Positions 7,389-14,896 of a stretch of 14,950 bases of DNA are shown piece after piece (the stretch's first letter is position 1; every line of letters begins with the position of its first letter). A program made the position numbers and the translations under genes. This DNA comes from CAYOOT01 sp964405665 (GTDB lineage Bacteria; Bdellovibrionota_C; UBA2361; SZUA-149; CAZDWZ01). Location of the stretch: NCBI GenBank assembly GCA_964405665.1, contig CAYOOT010000069.1, positions 1 to 14,950 on the forward strand, read 5' to 3'. The notes below the pieces were generated by a model, which was not told the origin of the DNA, made no database searches, and saw only the letters and a program-made list of their open reading frames with translations.

Positions 7389-7394
7389 ATTATA
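7389..7394 (-). promoter_or_regulatory. Possible -10 box of the minor-pilin operon
   Basis: TATAAT reads on the minus strand, about 93 bases before fimT. The hexamer 17 bases upstream (AATTTG) is a poor -35. In the same divergent region, TTGACT at 7417-7422 points towards pcnB but lacks a good -10 at 16-18 bases. The rest of 7297-7491 holds nothing recognisable. Confidence 0.3.
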
Positions 7395-7491
7395 ACTTGC
7401 AATTAAAAGGCCAAATTTGACTTGTGAAATTAGTTCGCAGTTTGTAAACTGTTGAAATTCTGAATAAATATTATGGTTAAAGCAGAAGGTA

Positions 7492-8814
7492 GTGGTGAAT
7501 AAGGCTAAAGTCTCCAAGCAAAAAAAAAGGTTTTCTCAATCAGAAGAATCATCAGAAGAAAGGAAATTTCGCAGTCCGAATAATTTGCCTGGAAACCCAC
7601 TGATTCTCTTAAGAAATGAACATCAGATATCTCGAAAAGATATTGATCCCTTTGCTTTAAAAGTAATGTCTCGTTTGATTCATGCCGGATATCAGGCATT
7701 TTTAGTTGGGGGGAGTGTTCGAGATTTGCTCCTGAAGAAAGAACCCAAGGACTTTGATATCGGAACGAATGCTCTTCCCGAAGAAGTGCGCAGGCTCTTT
7801 CGCAATAGTAGAATAATTGGCAGAAGATTTAAGCTTGTTCACGTTTTCTTCCATGACAATAAAATTTTCGAGGTTTCAACATTTAGAGACAATACTATCA
7901 TTGAGCAAGATTCTTGCGAAAATAAACCTGCTTCTGATAATACCTATGGCAATCCAGAGACTGATGCCCAACGACGAGATTTAACAATTAACGGTTTATT
8001 CTATGATTTAAGTTGTTTTGCGATCGTTGATTATGTCGGAGGTATTGAAGATCTGAAAAAAGGAATTATCCGAGTAATCGGAATTCCCGATGAAAGATTT
8101 AAAGAAGATCCGGTACGAATGATTCGCGCTGTCCGACATGCCGCAAGAACTGACTTTATTATTGAAGAAAAAACATTAACAGCAATTAAAAAAAATGCTT
8201 CTTTAATTGCCAAAGCGGCTCCCTCCCGAGTTTATGAAGAATTGCTTCGAGAAATAAGGGGAGGTTTTTTTAAAAGTTCCTTTAATTTGCTTTTAGAAAC
8301 AGGCCTTTTAAAATATTTATTGCCAGATATTACGCAGATGCTTCTGGAAAGAGGGGATGAGTATAAAAAGATGCTGGAATCGGCTTGTGCAAAAATTGAT
8401 CGTCTTTGCAATAGCGGAAATGACGTGGAAACAGCCATACTTTTTCTAGCAATTTATATTGGAATTATTCAACTGGATATTCCGGAATCATTCCCGCTGA
8501 AATCTTCATTTGAAAAAAAAATGGATTTAACTATAGTTCACACTGTAGATTCCTTGTTCAAACCGATCGGGGTTCCCAATAAAGATCGGGATAAAATGTA
8601 TAAGATTTTAGGCATTACTTGGATGATGATAGTTGCGTATGTCAAAGGCGAAGTAGAAAAATCAATTTTAAAAAGGAAAGATTTTTATTCTGCCTTAACA
8701 CTTTTAAAGCTTTATGCAGATGATCCAAATTTTAAAAAGTGTTATGAATATTGGTTGAAAATTTCTAGAAATAACAATCGACATTTCAGCGACAAGAAAC
8801 ATTCAAGGAGATGA
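7492..8814 (+). CDS. pcnB: Poly(A) polymerase I
   Basis: PcnB adds 3' poly(A) tails that mark RNAs for decay. The 440-residue protein aligns by eye with E. coli PcnB. After a basic, charged N-terminal extension (about 1-30) come ISRKDIDPFALKVMSRL and the nucleotidyltransferase signature LVGGSVRDLLL. The catalytic DFDIGTNA has metal-binding Asp87 and Asp89. Then follow RRLFRNSRIIGRRFKLVHV, DAQRRDLTING and EDPVRMIRAVR of the head and neck domains. E. coli-like features (RNSRIIGRRF, YVGGIEDLKKGIIRVIG) favour poly(A) polymerase over a CCA-adding enzyme. Two GTG codons in a row (7492, 7495) can start; AGAAGG at 7484-7489 is better spaced for 7495. The stop is 3 bases from the preferred kdsB ATG, and the pcnB 3' end carries the kdsB ribosome site. 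Confidence 0.93.
   Translation: MVNKAKVSKQKKRFSQSEESSEERKFRSPNNLPGNPLILLRNEHQISRKDIDPFALKVMSRLIHAGYQAFLVGGSVRDLLLKKEPKDFDIGTNALPEEVRRLFRNSRIIGRRFKLVHVFFHDNKIFEVSTFRDNTIIEQDSCENKPASDNTYGNPETDAQRRDLTINGLFYDLSCFAIVDYVGGIEDLKKGIIRVIGIPDERFKEDPVRMIRAVRHAARTDFIIEEKTLTAIKKNASLIAKAAPSRVYEELLREIRGGFFKSSFNLLLETGLLKYLLPDITQMLLERGDEYKKMLESACAKIDRLCNSGNDVETAILFLAIYIGIIQLDIPESFPLKSSFEKKMDLTIVHTVDSLFKPIGVPNKDRDKMYKILGITWMMIVAYVKGEVEKSILKRKDFYSALTLLKLYADDPNFKKCYEYWLKISRNNNRHFSDKKHSRR
8805..8810 (+). promoter_or_regulatory. kdsB ribosome binding site inside the pcnB 3' end
   Basis: AAGGAG lies in the last codons of pcnB. It is 7 bases from ATG at 8818 and only 4 from GTG at 8815, so the ATG is chosen as the kdsB start. 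Ribosomes ending pcnB would pass straight over it, which suggests coupled translation. Confidence 0.75.
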
Positions 8815-8817
8815 GTG

Positions 8818-9609
8818 ATGATCAAATATAAAGTTCTTGCTGTTATCCCCGTTCGGATGAGTTCCCAAAGACTTCCGGGCAAGCCATTAAAAGATATCGC
8901 CGGGAAAACTTTAGTTCAAAGAGTATGGGAAAGAGGAAAACTTTCAAAAAATATTAGTAAACTGGTAATAGCAACTGACAGTCAAGATATTCGCGATCAA
9001 GCAACTAGTATCGGAGCTGAAGTTGTGATGACTTCTTCTGAGATTACTACGGGTTCACAAAGAGTCGCTGCTTGTTGGAATCATTTAAAAGAAAATGATT
9101 GGGATATGGTGGTCAATCTCCAAGGTGATATGCCTTTTATTAAGGCAGAATTGTTGGACCGTTGTATTGAATTTTTAGCAGTAAACAAAGAGCGCTTTGT
9201 CATGGCAACCGTAGCCACACCAATTCTTGATCGAGAAGTTTTTCTTTCCAACTCAGTGGTCAAAGTAGTTGTCAGTTCTGAGAACCAGGCACTTTATTTT
9301 TCTCGGTCGGCAATTCCCCATTCCCGAGACGGGAATCTTTTAAGTTACCGGATGCCTAATGGAAAGAAAATTGAAGTGTATGGTTTTAAACATTTTGGTT
9401 TATATGTTTTTCAACCTAAAATTATGAAAGAGTACTTGGGAGGGGATTTGTCTCCCTTAGAAGATGTAGAAAAATTAGAACAATTAAGGTTACTAGAAAA
9501 AGGCTATCCCATTGGTGTTTGTGTGGTTGATCCTGATTTGACTGCTGATTCAGTGGAAGTAGACACGGCTTCCGATCTGGAAAAAGCAAATCAAATTGCC
9601 AGAAAATAG
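8818..9609 (+). CDS. kdsB: 3-deoxy-manno-octulosonate cytidylyltransferase (CMP-Kdo synthetase)
   Basis: KdsB activates Kdo with CTP in the cytoplasm, giving CMP-Kdo for the inner core of lipopolysaccharide. The 263 residues follow the family order: nucleotide loop VLAVIPVRMSSQRLPGKPL (7-24), IATDSQDI, NLQGDMP (100-106, metal-binding Asp104), VKVVVSSENQALYFSRSAIP, HFGLYVF, SPLEDVEKLEQLRLLEKG, and VDTASDLEKA with the second metal aspartate (about Asp249). Two conserved spots differ from E. coli: GSQR at 79-82 where GTER is usual, and QGDMP where QGDEP is usual. The core is otherwise intact, so activity is likely; a Kdo variant such as 8-amino-Kdo cannot be excluded. It is the second gene of pcnB-kdsB. 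A GTAGGGGC hairpin begins 2 bases after the stop. Confidence 0.92.
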   Translation: MIKYKVLAVIPVRMSSQRLPGKPLKDIAGKTLVQRVWERGKLSKNISKLVIATDSQDIRDQATSIGAEVVMTSSEITTGSQRVAACWNHLKENDWDMVVNLQGDMPFIKAELLDRCIEFLAVNKERFVMATVATPILDREVFLSNSVVKVVVSSENQALYFSRSAIPHSRDGNLLSYRMPNGKKIEVYGFKHFGLYVFQPKIMKEYLGGDLSPLEDVEKLEQLRLLEKGYPIGVCVVDPDLTADSVEVDTASDLEKANQIARK

Positions 9610-9611
9610 AT

Positions 9612-9641
9612 CGTAGGGGCACCCTTGATGGGTGCCCTACG
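9612..9641. repeat. GTAGGGGC hairpin element at the kdsB/M48 convergent junction
   Basis: Arms CGTAGGGGCACCC (9612-9624) and GGGTGCCCTACG (9630-9641) pair over 12 bases with one bulged G and a TTGAT loop. It shares the GTAGGGGC end with the larger element at 3151-3227 and again sits between converging genes. The right arm contains CTA at 9637-9639, which is the TAG stop of the M48 gene on the minus strand. It may act on both mRNA ends; there is no T-run. Confidence 0.82.
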
Positions 9642-10341
9642 GATTAACTATCAAAACCCTTAGCTTCTGGAATTCCCTAGTATTAGTCGTCCCCGTAGCG
9701 GAGAAAGAATCCTGAATATTCTTAATTGAGGAGGTGATATTAACCAATCTTTTTTTAATGAAAGGATCGCTTGCTGAATCAGTTTTGTTGATCAGATAAT
9801 AAAGTTGAATCGGAAATGAGCAATAGCTAAGATTGTATCCGGCGACATCCATAATTTTTATTCCCAAACTGTCTGCTTGTAATTCTTGTTCCTCGGAAAA
9901 AAATGTATGGACATTTGTTCTGTTTGCTAACGCCTGTTGATTGTGAGCCAGTAGTTGATGAGACATTTCATGAGCAAGAATTGCTGCAAACTCTGCTTCG
10001 GAGTTGAGGTGTCCCAATAAATTGGTGGTAATCACGATTCTTCCTGCCCCTAAAGAAAAGGCATTTAATTCATTGGCACGAATTACGTAAATTTCCCATT
10101 TTTTAATTTTATTATTAACTATTTTCTCTTTAATAGTTCTATGAGTAAAACTATTTTGCAGACGTTTTGCAATACTTTGTAAGATTTCTTCCGCTTCAGG
10201 GTTTTTATATATTGCATAGTTCTGATTTAACCACTGCAGCGTCGACAAGGACGCTTCTTCTTCCTGTTGATAACTAATATTTTTTCCACAGCTACTCAGA
10301 GCCAGACACAGAAAAAAAGCGATAAGATATTTAGTTAGCAT
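9637..10341 (-). CDS. M48-family zinc metalloprotease lipoprotein
   Basis: This 234-residue protein has a lipoprotein signal peptide, MLTKYLIAFFLCLALSSCGKN, with lipobox LSSC and acylation at Cys18. After cleavage the second residue is Gly, which favours the outer membrane. The zinc motif HEMSH is at 124-128, and the third ligand is Glu153 in ELQAD, with Asp157 after it, as in BepA/LoiP-type M48 enzymes. The stretch NAFSLGAGRIVITTNLL is also typical of the family. Such proteases clear misfolded outer-membrane proteins; that role is inferred here. The start is ATG at 10341, with AAGGA 6 bases upstream; the frame extends to a TTG at 10368 but that would bury the signal peptide. There is no TPR domain, unlike BepA. 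The gene is divergent from comEC (31 bases between starts), and its stop lies in a palindromic repeat. Confidence 0.88.
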   Translation of the reverse strand: MLTKYLIAFFLCLALSSCGKNISYQQEEEASLSTLQWLNQNYAIYKNPEAEEILQSIAKRLQNSFTHRTIKEKIVNNKIKKWEIYVIRANELNAFSLGAGRIVITTNLLGHLNSEAEFAAILAHEMSHQLLAHNQQALANRTNVHTFFSEEQELQADSLGIKIMDVAGYNLSYCSFPIQLYYLINKTDSASDPFIKKRLVNITSSIKNIQDSFSATGTTNTREFQKLRVLIVNP

Positions 10342-10347
10342 ATGCTT

Positions 10348-10352
10348 TCCTT
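10348..10352 (-). promoter_or_regulatory. Ribosome binding site fixing the M48 start
   Basis: AAGGA on the minus strand lies 6 bases before the ATG at 10341 and within the longer TTG-started frame. Together with the lipoprotein signal it decides for 10341. Confidence 0.75.
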
Positions 10353-10372
10353 GAAAATACAATGACAAGTCA

Positions 10373-11940
10373 ATGATCCTACAATTAAATTTAAAATTTG
10401 AACAGCAATTTTATCTCTATTTATTTTTGCTTTTTATATCGCAAACATCAGTTGCTTATAACTATAATTTAATAAATTTAGCCTTGATTTCCTTTTTAAC
10501 TTTGCATTTAATCTTGAAATTTGAATTTGCTTGGAAATCGTGTTTGTTTTTGCTGATTAGTCTGTTTTATACTCAATACAATTTGCCTCCGCTAAAAGAT
10601 GCGCTGTTGATCAATCAAACTATTCAAGAAAATGGAACAAGTGTTTACATTCTCAATGCTCAAATAATCCAAGCAATAAAAAGACCTTATTATGGGATTG
10701 CAAAAATTGCTTGTCAGGCAAATTTTCTGGAATTAGAAAATGCTAAAATTATTTTAGAATATCCTGATTTGCCCTGGGAAACTTTATTTGATGCTCAGTT
10801 TGGCGACAGCTTACAAGTCAGAGTAAGTATTCAAGGTTTAGTATACAACAAGCAGTATCCTGAACCTTTTAGTTATCAAGCTTATCTTCTTCGTCGTGGA
10901 TTTGTTGCCCAAGGAAAAATTCTGGAAATATTGCGAATCAATAAAAAAGAAAGAGTTATCGATGAAAAAGAAGTATTTATCAAAAAACTGATTGCCAAAT
11001 ACCAACCCAGCCCTGAACTGGCGCTGATGATTGCCGCTACTTTGGGATACAATTATTTACTCGATGATTNNNNNNNNNNNNNNNNNNNNNNNNNNNNNNN
11101 NNNNNNNNNNNNNNNNNNNNNNNNNNNNNNNNNNNNNNNNNNNNNNNNNNNNNNNNNNNNNNNNNNNNNGAACTGGCGCTGATGATTGCCGCTACTTTGG
11201 GATACAATTATTTACTCGATGATTATTTAAAGAATATTTTTAAAATTACCGGACTTACGCATTTGATAGTAGTATCCGGCTACCATGTGGCAGTAATATT
11301 TTCCGTGCTTTTTTTCTTGTTTAAAAAGATATTTTTGCAAAGTTCAATATTAATTAGCATTCTCCCTCTGCCGCAAGTGATAACTTTGCTTAGTCTTATT
11401 TTTGTTTATTTTTATACAAGAGTAGTGGGGGAAGATCTGACTACCTTACGTGCATTAATTGCCTTATTGATTGTTTCCTTGGGGAGAATCCTTTTGCGAA
11501 GGCAAGACAGTTTAAAAGCATATTTTTTTGTGATGTTTATTATTCTAATTATTTGGCCAACTTCATTTTTCGAAGCCGGTTTTGAATTAACATTTATGGC
11601 CTTACTGGGGTTAATTATAGCCACAAGTTGCAGTAAGAGATATTTCAGAAATAAAAATATCGTTTTTCAATTCTGTTTTAAGCATTTTTGTTTTTCATTT
11701 TTCCCGGCACTTTTTACAAGCCCGATTATTTTCTTTTGGTTTGATTTCTTCTCTCCTCTCTCCATATTTTATAACTTAATTTTTTCAGAAGCATTTTGTT
11801 TAATTTTTATTTTAATACCGGCTTGTTGTTTTTTATTGATGTATCTTAACGTAGTAAAGATTGAAACTTTTTTTTTGTTCAATCTATTCCTGGGAAGAAG
11901 ATTTATTAGTTTTTTAGAGTATCTAACAACTCTTATTTAA
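10373..11940 (+). CDS. comEC: ComEC/Rec2-like DNA channel protein, short form, interrupted by an assembly gap
   Basis: ComEC forms the inner-membrane channel that takes up single-stranded DNA in transformation. The N-terminal part has hydrophobic segments (about 15-70) then a soluble DUF4131-like region ending in PFSYQAYLLRRGFVAQGKI. The competence core follows: ITGLTHLIVVSGYHVAVI (SGYHV at 250-254 after gap removal), VGEDLTTLRALIALLI and SFFEAGFELTFMALLGLI, all typical ComEC motifs in a row of membrane helices. The 100 Ns are flanked by identical 55-base copies; merging them gives one open frame of 470 residues in the same phase on both sides, so the gene is probably intact. It lacks the C-terminal metallo-beta-lactamase domain of the longer (about 750-residue) ComEC proteins. 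ATG 10373 has no clear Shine-Dalgarno. Confidence 0.85.
11070..11169. other. 100-N scaffold gap, probably artefactual
   Basis: Exactly 100 Ns separate two perfect 55-base copies (11015-11069 and 11170-11224). Equal flanks of a k-mer-like length are the mark of two contigs that overlap but were scaffolded with a default gap. Deleting the Ns and one copy (155 bases) restores a continuous comEC frame. Confidence 0.9.
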
Positions 11941-12057
11941 TAATTGTTTTATTAGAGTTAAGGATAAAATAAATCAGTTAATACTTGCCTTTGAAAAATA
12001 AACACAAGATTTTAGTCTCATATAAATATATCTTGAAGCGGAAGGGTTGTCTGTGTT

Positions 12058-12073
12058 ATTGGAAGTTTCCAAT
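12058..12073. promoter_or_regulatory. Perfect palindrome upstream of the DUF4331 genes, possible operator
   Basis: ATTGGAAGTTTCCAAT has 7-base arms (ATTGGAA/TTCCAAT) and a 2-base centre, about 70 bases before the first DUF4331 start. It is the only clear symmetry in the 202-base region 11941-12142 after comEC; TATAAA at 12021-12026 has no convincing -35. A repressor site is possible, but no regulator in the window matches it. Confidence 0.35.
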
Positions 12074-12142
12074 CCGCAGTTTCTGAATTAAATATTAAAA
12101 TTACTCTTTACAAACAACGTAGAGATTCATCTAGGAGTAAAT

Positions 12143-12784
12143 ATGAGGAGCATCTTGAATTTAAGATCCTTTTTTCTGTCTTGGTTCCCATTTTTTATTA
12201 TCACGCTAATGATTCCTTTTAGTTCAAAGGCGTCCGATCATGACGAGTCACCACTTGTTAAAACAGATGCCAGTATGGACATAACTGATCTGTATATCTT
12301 TGATAGTGGGAATGGCGAAACAACAGCAATCATTGATTGGGCTGGTTTTAATGATAGCAGACCACAGCCTGATGCCGATGGTGTTTACAATACCAATGCA
12401 CTTTACACCTTAAACATTGATAACAATCAAGACAATGTTGCTGATATCAAAATTTATTGGAGATATGGAACAAACGCTGATGGAAAAGTTGGCGTTCAGG
12501 TAGAAAATCTACCTGGAGGAAATGCGGTAGTAAGTGGACCAGTGGAGAAAGTTTTTGATGCAGGAAATGGTACCAGAGTTTGGTCTGGCCATGCAGATGA
12601 TCCATTTTTCTTTGACGTCCAAGGATACCTGGATACATTAGCCACAGGCACCTTAATGATTACCAATAACCGAGATTTCTTAGCTGGCTTAAATGTAACA
12701 GCTATTGCTTTGGAAATGAATACAGCGGCAATGCGAGTGGGAAGTAATCCCTTACATTTCTGGGCAACTTCAGCACGTAAATAA
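12143..12784 (+). CDS. Exported DUF4331-like protein, N-terminal-half type
   Basis: The 213-residue protein begins with a Sec signal peptide (residues 1-30, ending PFSSKA) and the mature chain starts SDHDESP, like the ASDH start of DUF4331 proteins. DASMDITDLYIFDSGN (43-58) and LYTLNIDNNQDNVADIKIYWRY resemble the DUF4331 N-terminal pattern of NITDLYAF and a later IDNNGD. It stops where the usual single-chain protein would carry on; the missing C-terminal signatures are found in the next gene. AGGAG lies 5 bases before the ATG. DUF4331 has no settled function, so none is given. The next gene follows after 23 bases and is probably cotranscribed. This is not a frameshifted half: both genes have their own ribosome site and export signal. 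Confidence 0.8.
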   Translation: MRSILNLRSFFLSWFPFFIITLMIPFSSKASDHDESPLVKTDASMDITDLYIFDSGNGETTAIIDWAGFNDSRPQPDADGVYNTNALYTLNIDNNQDNVADIKIYWRYGTNADGKVGVQVENLPGGNAVVSGPVEKVFDAGNGTRVWSGHADDPFFFDVQGYLDTLATGTLMITNNRDFLAGLNVTAIALEMNTAAMRVGSNPLHFWATSARK

Positions 12785-12807
12785 TTAAGGAAAAGGAGAG
12801 ATAAAAC

Positions 12808-13428
12808 ATGAAGATAATTATAATAAAAAATAAAAGTATAGTTTTAGGAGCTGTTCTAACAATATTGAGTTCCGGTCTAATTTCCTGCGGTAGTGGGGAT
12901 GATAATGAAACTGGTTTCGTATTTGCAACAGATGCTCCTTCGGCTTACACACAAATTGACAGACATGCGGCAGTTGAAGCAGGCACTGTGGGAATAGCGG
13001 CTACAGCTGGTTTGGGTATTGCTCCAGTGCGTGATCAATATAACGCCAGTAACCCAGTAGAAGATGCAGCAGGAAGATGGGTGGGAGAAATTACAACTAG
13101 CGTAACTGCTCTGCACTCAGTATTGGATGATGATTTGACAGGAGCAGGATTAATTCCAGCTTCTGCAGCTACATCTCTTGACCAAGCTGCCCCAGTTATT
13201 GTGCCTGATATTATTCGCTATAATCCAGATCAACCTACCTCATATCCTAATGGTAGAAAATTAACTGATCCGGTAGTAGATATAACACTTGCCGCTACTT
13301 TGCTAGATTTAGGCCAAGGCGGACAAACTATAAACACATTGGCAAATTTACCTTTAAACCCAGCTGGCAATGATGTAAGTTTTAAAAGTAGTTTTCCTTA
13401 TCTTGCAGATCCACATTCTGCCAATTAG
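12808..13428 (+). CDS. Lipoprotein resembling the C-terminal half of DUF4331 proteins
   Basis: The 206-residue protein has a lipoprotein signal: hydrophobic segment (about 10-24) and lipobox LISC, acylation at Cys27, then GSGDDN. The Gly at +2 suggests the outer membrane. AYTQIDRHAAVEAGTV (46-61), DIIRYNPDQPTSYPNGRKLTDPVVDI (about 134-159) and the end FPYLADPHSAN match signatures I recall from the C-terminal part of DUF4331 proteins (TQVDRMG, FPNGRRLADDVVDI, FPYLATPHSG). So a domain usually in one chain is here split into an exported half and an anchored half. AAGGAG precedes the ATG by about 9 bases. A strong hairpin follows the stop. Function is unknown; assembly of the two halves is inferred. 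Confidence 0.8.
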   Translation: MKIIIIKNKSIVLGAVLTILSSGLISCGSGDDNETGFVFATDAPSAYTQIDRHAAVEAGTVGIAATAGLGIAPVRDQYNASNPVEDAAGRWVGEITTSVTALHSVLDDDLTGAGLIPASAATSLDQAAPVIVPDIIRYNPDQPTSYPNGRKLTDPVVDITLAATLLDLGQGGQTINTLANLPLNPAGNDVSFKSSFPYLADPHSAN

Positions 13429-13454
13429 TTAACGCTATTTTTTATCAAAACTTT

Positions 13455-13488
13455 AAAGGCAGATATTAAAATTAATATCTGCCTTTTT
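13455..13488 (+). terminator. Strong hairpin terminator or attenuator after the DUF4331 lipoprotein
   Basis: AAAGGCAGATATTAA (13455-13469) pairs perfectly with TTAATATCTGCCTTT (13472-13486), giving a 15-bp stem that ends in a T-run. It has the form of a rho-independent terminator 26 bases after the stop. The TPR gene begins only 18 bases after the T-run, which leaves no room for a separate promoter, so partial read-through is likely. Confidence 0.85.
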
Positions 13489-13505
13489 ACTTAGACAAGA
13501 AGTAT

Positions 13506-14783
13506 ATGTGCAATAAATTGTTACTGAAGTTGTTTTTCCTTTTTCTTCTTTTAGGACTGATTTCAATCAAAAATATATCAGCATCCAATAACAATCTTTT
13601 AAGTTCCAATAACAATCCTAGCGACTACGATTCTTTATTAACAAATATTGATGACAGGATTACCGCTTTAAAAGCACGAGTAGCTTCACGACCAAATGAA
13701 TGGCTGATCAGAGAAAGGCTGATTGCTACAACTTTTGAAAGAGCTCTTTTAACAAACAACGTTAATGACTACCAAGCTGTTGAACAAGAGCTCAATGCGA
13801 CCATCGCCTTAGCGCCGAAAGGAAGCGGTCCTTTATTGCTTGCAGCAAAATTTAATTATTCAATTCATCGATTAAGTCAAGCCGAAGAATACTTAGAACA
13901 AATGAAAAATCGTGCCGCTTTTAAGGGCACAGATGCGCTGGCGATGTTAGGCTTAAGTTCTGACATTGCTTTTCATAAAGGAGAATATGCCAAAGCACTT
14001 GAGGGCTATAGATTATGTGAATTGGCTGCTCCGGGAGTCTGCACCAAACAACTAATTACATATTATAATAAAACAGGGGGCTACACAGAATCAGAAGCCT
14101 TATTAAAAAATACCATTACTCAAACTGAGAAAACAGATCTTCAAACGCTTGCTTGGTTAAATTTACAATTAGGTATCCTCTCAATGGAAAGAGGAAAATA
14201 TTCCAAAGCGGCAGAATATCTTAAAGAAGCCGATCGAAAATTACCTAATTGGTGGTTGGTTAGAGAACATCTTGCTGAAGTATATACTTTAATGAAAAAT
14301 GATCATGATGCCCAACCGATTTACGAAGACATTGTCAACAAAACAAATCTTCCTCAGTATCTGGATGCCCTGGCTGAAGTATACAAAAGACAAGGAAAAG
14401 AAAAAGAAGCCGAAGAATTAATTACAAAAGCAGAAAAACTTTGGGAAGAACAATTAAGAATATTTCCGGAATCAGCTAGCGGTCATGCCTTAGATCATTA
14501 TTTCAAATATGGCACAGACAATAAAAAAATATTGACGCTTGCTGAAAATAATTTCAAAACAAGACCCAATTCGGAAGCCAAACTTTATCTGGCAAAGGCA
14601 TATCTAAGAAATAATCAGTTAAAACTGGCGCAAGAACAAATAGATTCTGCATTAAACTCCCCATATAAAAGCACAGATTTATTTGATACTGCTAGAGAAA
14701 TATATAGCCAGTTGGGTGATCAAGTTAAATCAGAGAGTCTAAAAGTGCTCTGCCTTCGAATAAATAATGATTTTTATAAATAA
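13506..14783 (+). CDS. Secreted tetratricopeptide-repeat protein linked to the DUF4331 pair
   Basis: The 425-residue protein has a Sec signal peptide (about 1-27, ending ISA before SNNN). The rest is helical and built of TPR-like units: AMLGLSSDIAFHKGEYAKALEGYRL, LNLQLGILSMERGKYSKAAEYLKEA, YLDALAEVYKRQGKEKEAEEL and KLYLAKAYLRNNQLKLAQEQI. SASGHALDHYFKYG near 330-343 recalls a motif in TPR proteins beside DUF4331 genes (memory, unverified). TPRs bind other proteins, so it may scaffold the two DUF4331 halves in the periplasm; that is inference. The weak ribosome site AAGAAG lies 3 bases from the ATG. It probably shares transcription with the upstream genes through the hairpin at 13455. No enzymatic motif was seen. 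Confidence 0.8.
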   Translation: MCNKLLLKLFFLFLLLGLISIKNISASNNNLLSSNNNPSDYDSLLTNIDDRITALKARVASRPNEWLIRERLIATTFERALLTNNVNDYQAVEQELNATIALAPKGSGPLLLAAKFNYSIHRLSQAEEYLEQMKNRAAFKGTDALAMLGLSSDIAFHKGEYAKALEGYRLCELAAPGVCTKQLITYYNKTGGYTESEALLKNTITQTEKTDLQTLAWLNLQLGILSMERGKYSKAAEYLKEADRKLPNWWLVREHLAEVYTLMKNDHDAQPIYEDIVNKTNLPQYLDALAEVYKRQGKEKEAEELITKAEKLWEEQLRIFPESASGHALDHYFKYGTDNKKILTLAENNFKTRPNSEAKLYLAKAYLRNNQLKLAQEQIDSALNSPYKSTDLFDTAREIYSQLGDQVKSESLKVLCLRINNDFYK

Positions 14784-14896
14784 AAACAGGTCTTGGTCAA
14801 TAATCTATATTCTATTCTTTTTTCTATGGTCAGGGGAGGAAACTTTTTAAATTAAACAAACAAGCAGAGACATTGGACTGTAGAATTTAGACTATC

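Noticed and set aside
7473..7502. Nine-codon reading frame ATG GTT AAA ending TAA, overlapping the pcnB start
   Set aside because: It has no ribosome site and no regulatory peptide features; the overlap looks like chance.
10342..10368. TTG start for the M48 protease
   Set aside because: It would put nine polar residues before the lipoprotein signal and ignores the AAGGA before ATG 10341.
11015..11224. A true tandem duplication within comEC
   Set aside because: The 55-base copies exactly flank a 100-N run and merging restores the frame; this is an assembly overlap.
11926..11961. AACTCT/AGAGTT inverted repeat at the comEC end
   Set aside because: Six pairs with about 20 bases of loop and no clear T-run.
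12143..13428. The two DUF4331 genes as one gene broken by a frameshift
   Set aside because: Each has its own Shine-Dalgarno and its own export signal, so a simple frameshift does not explain the split.
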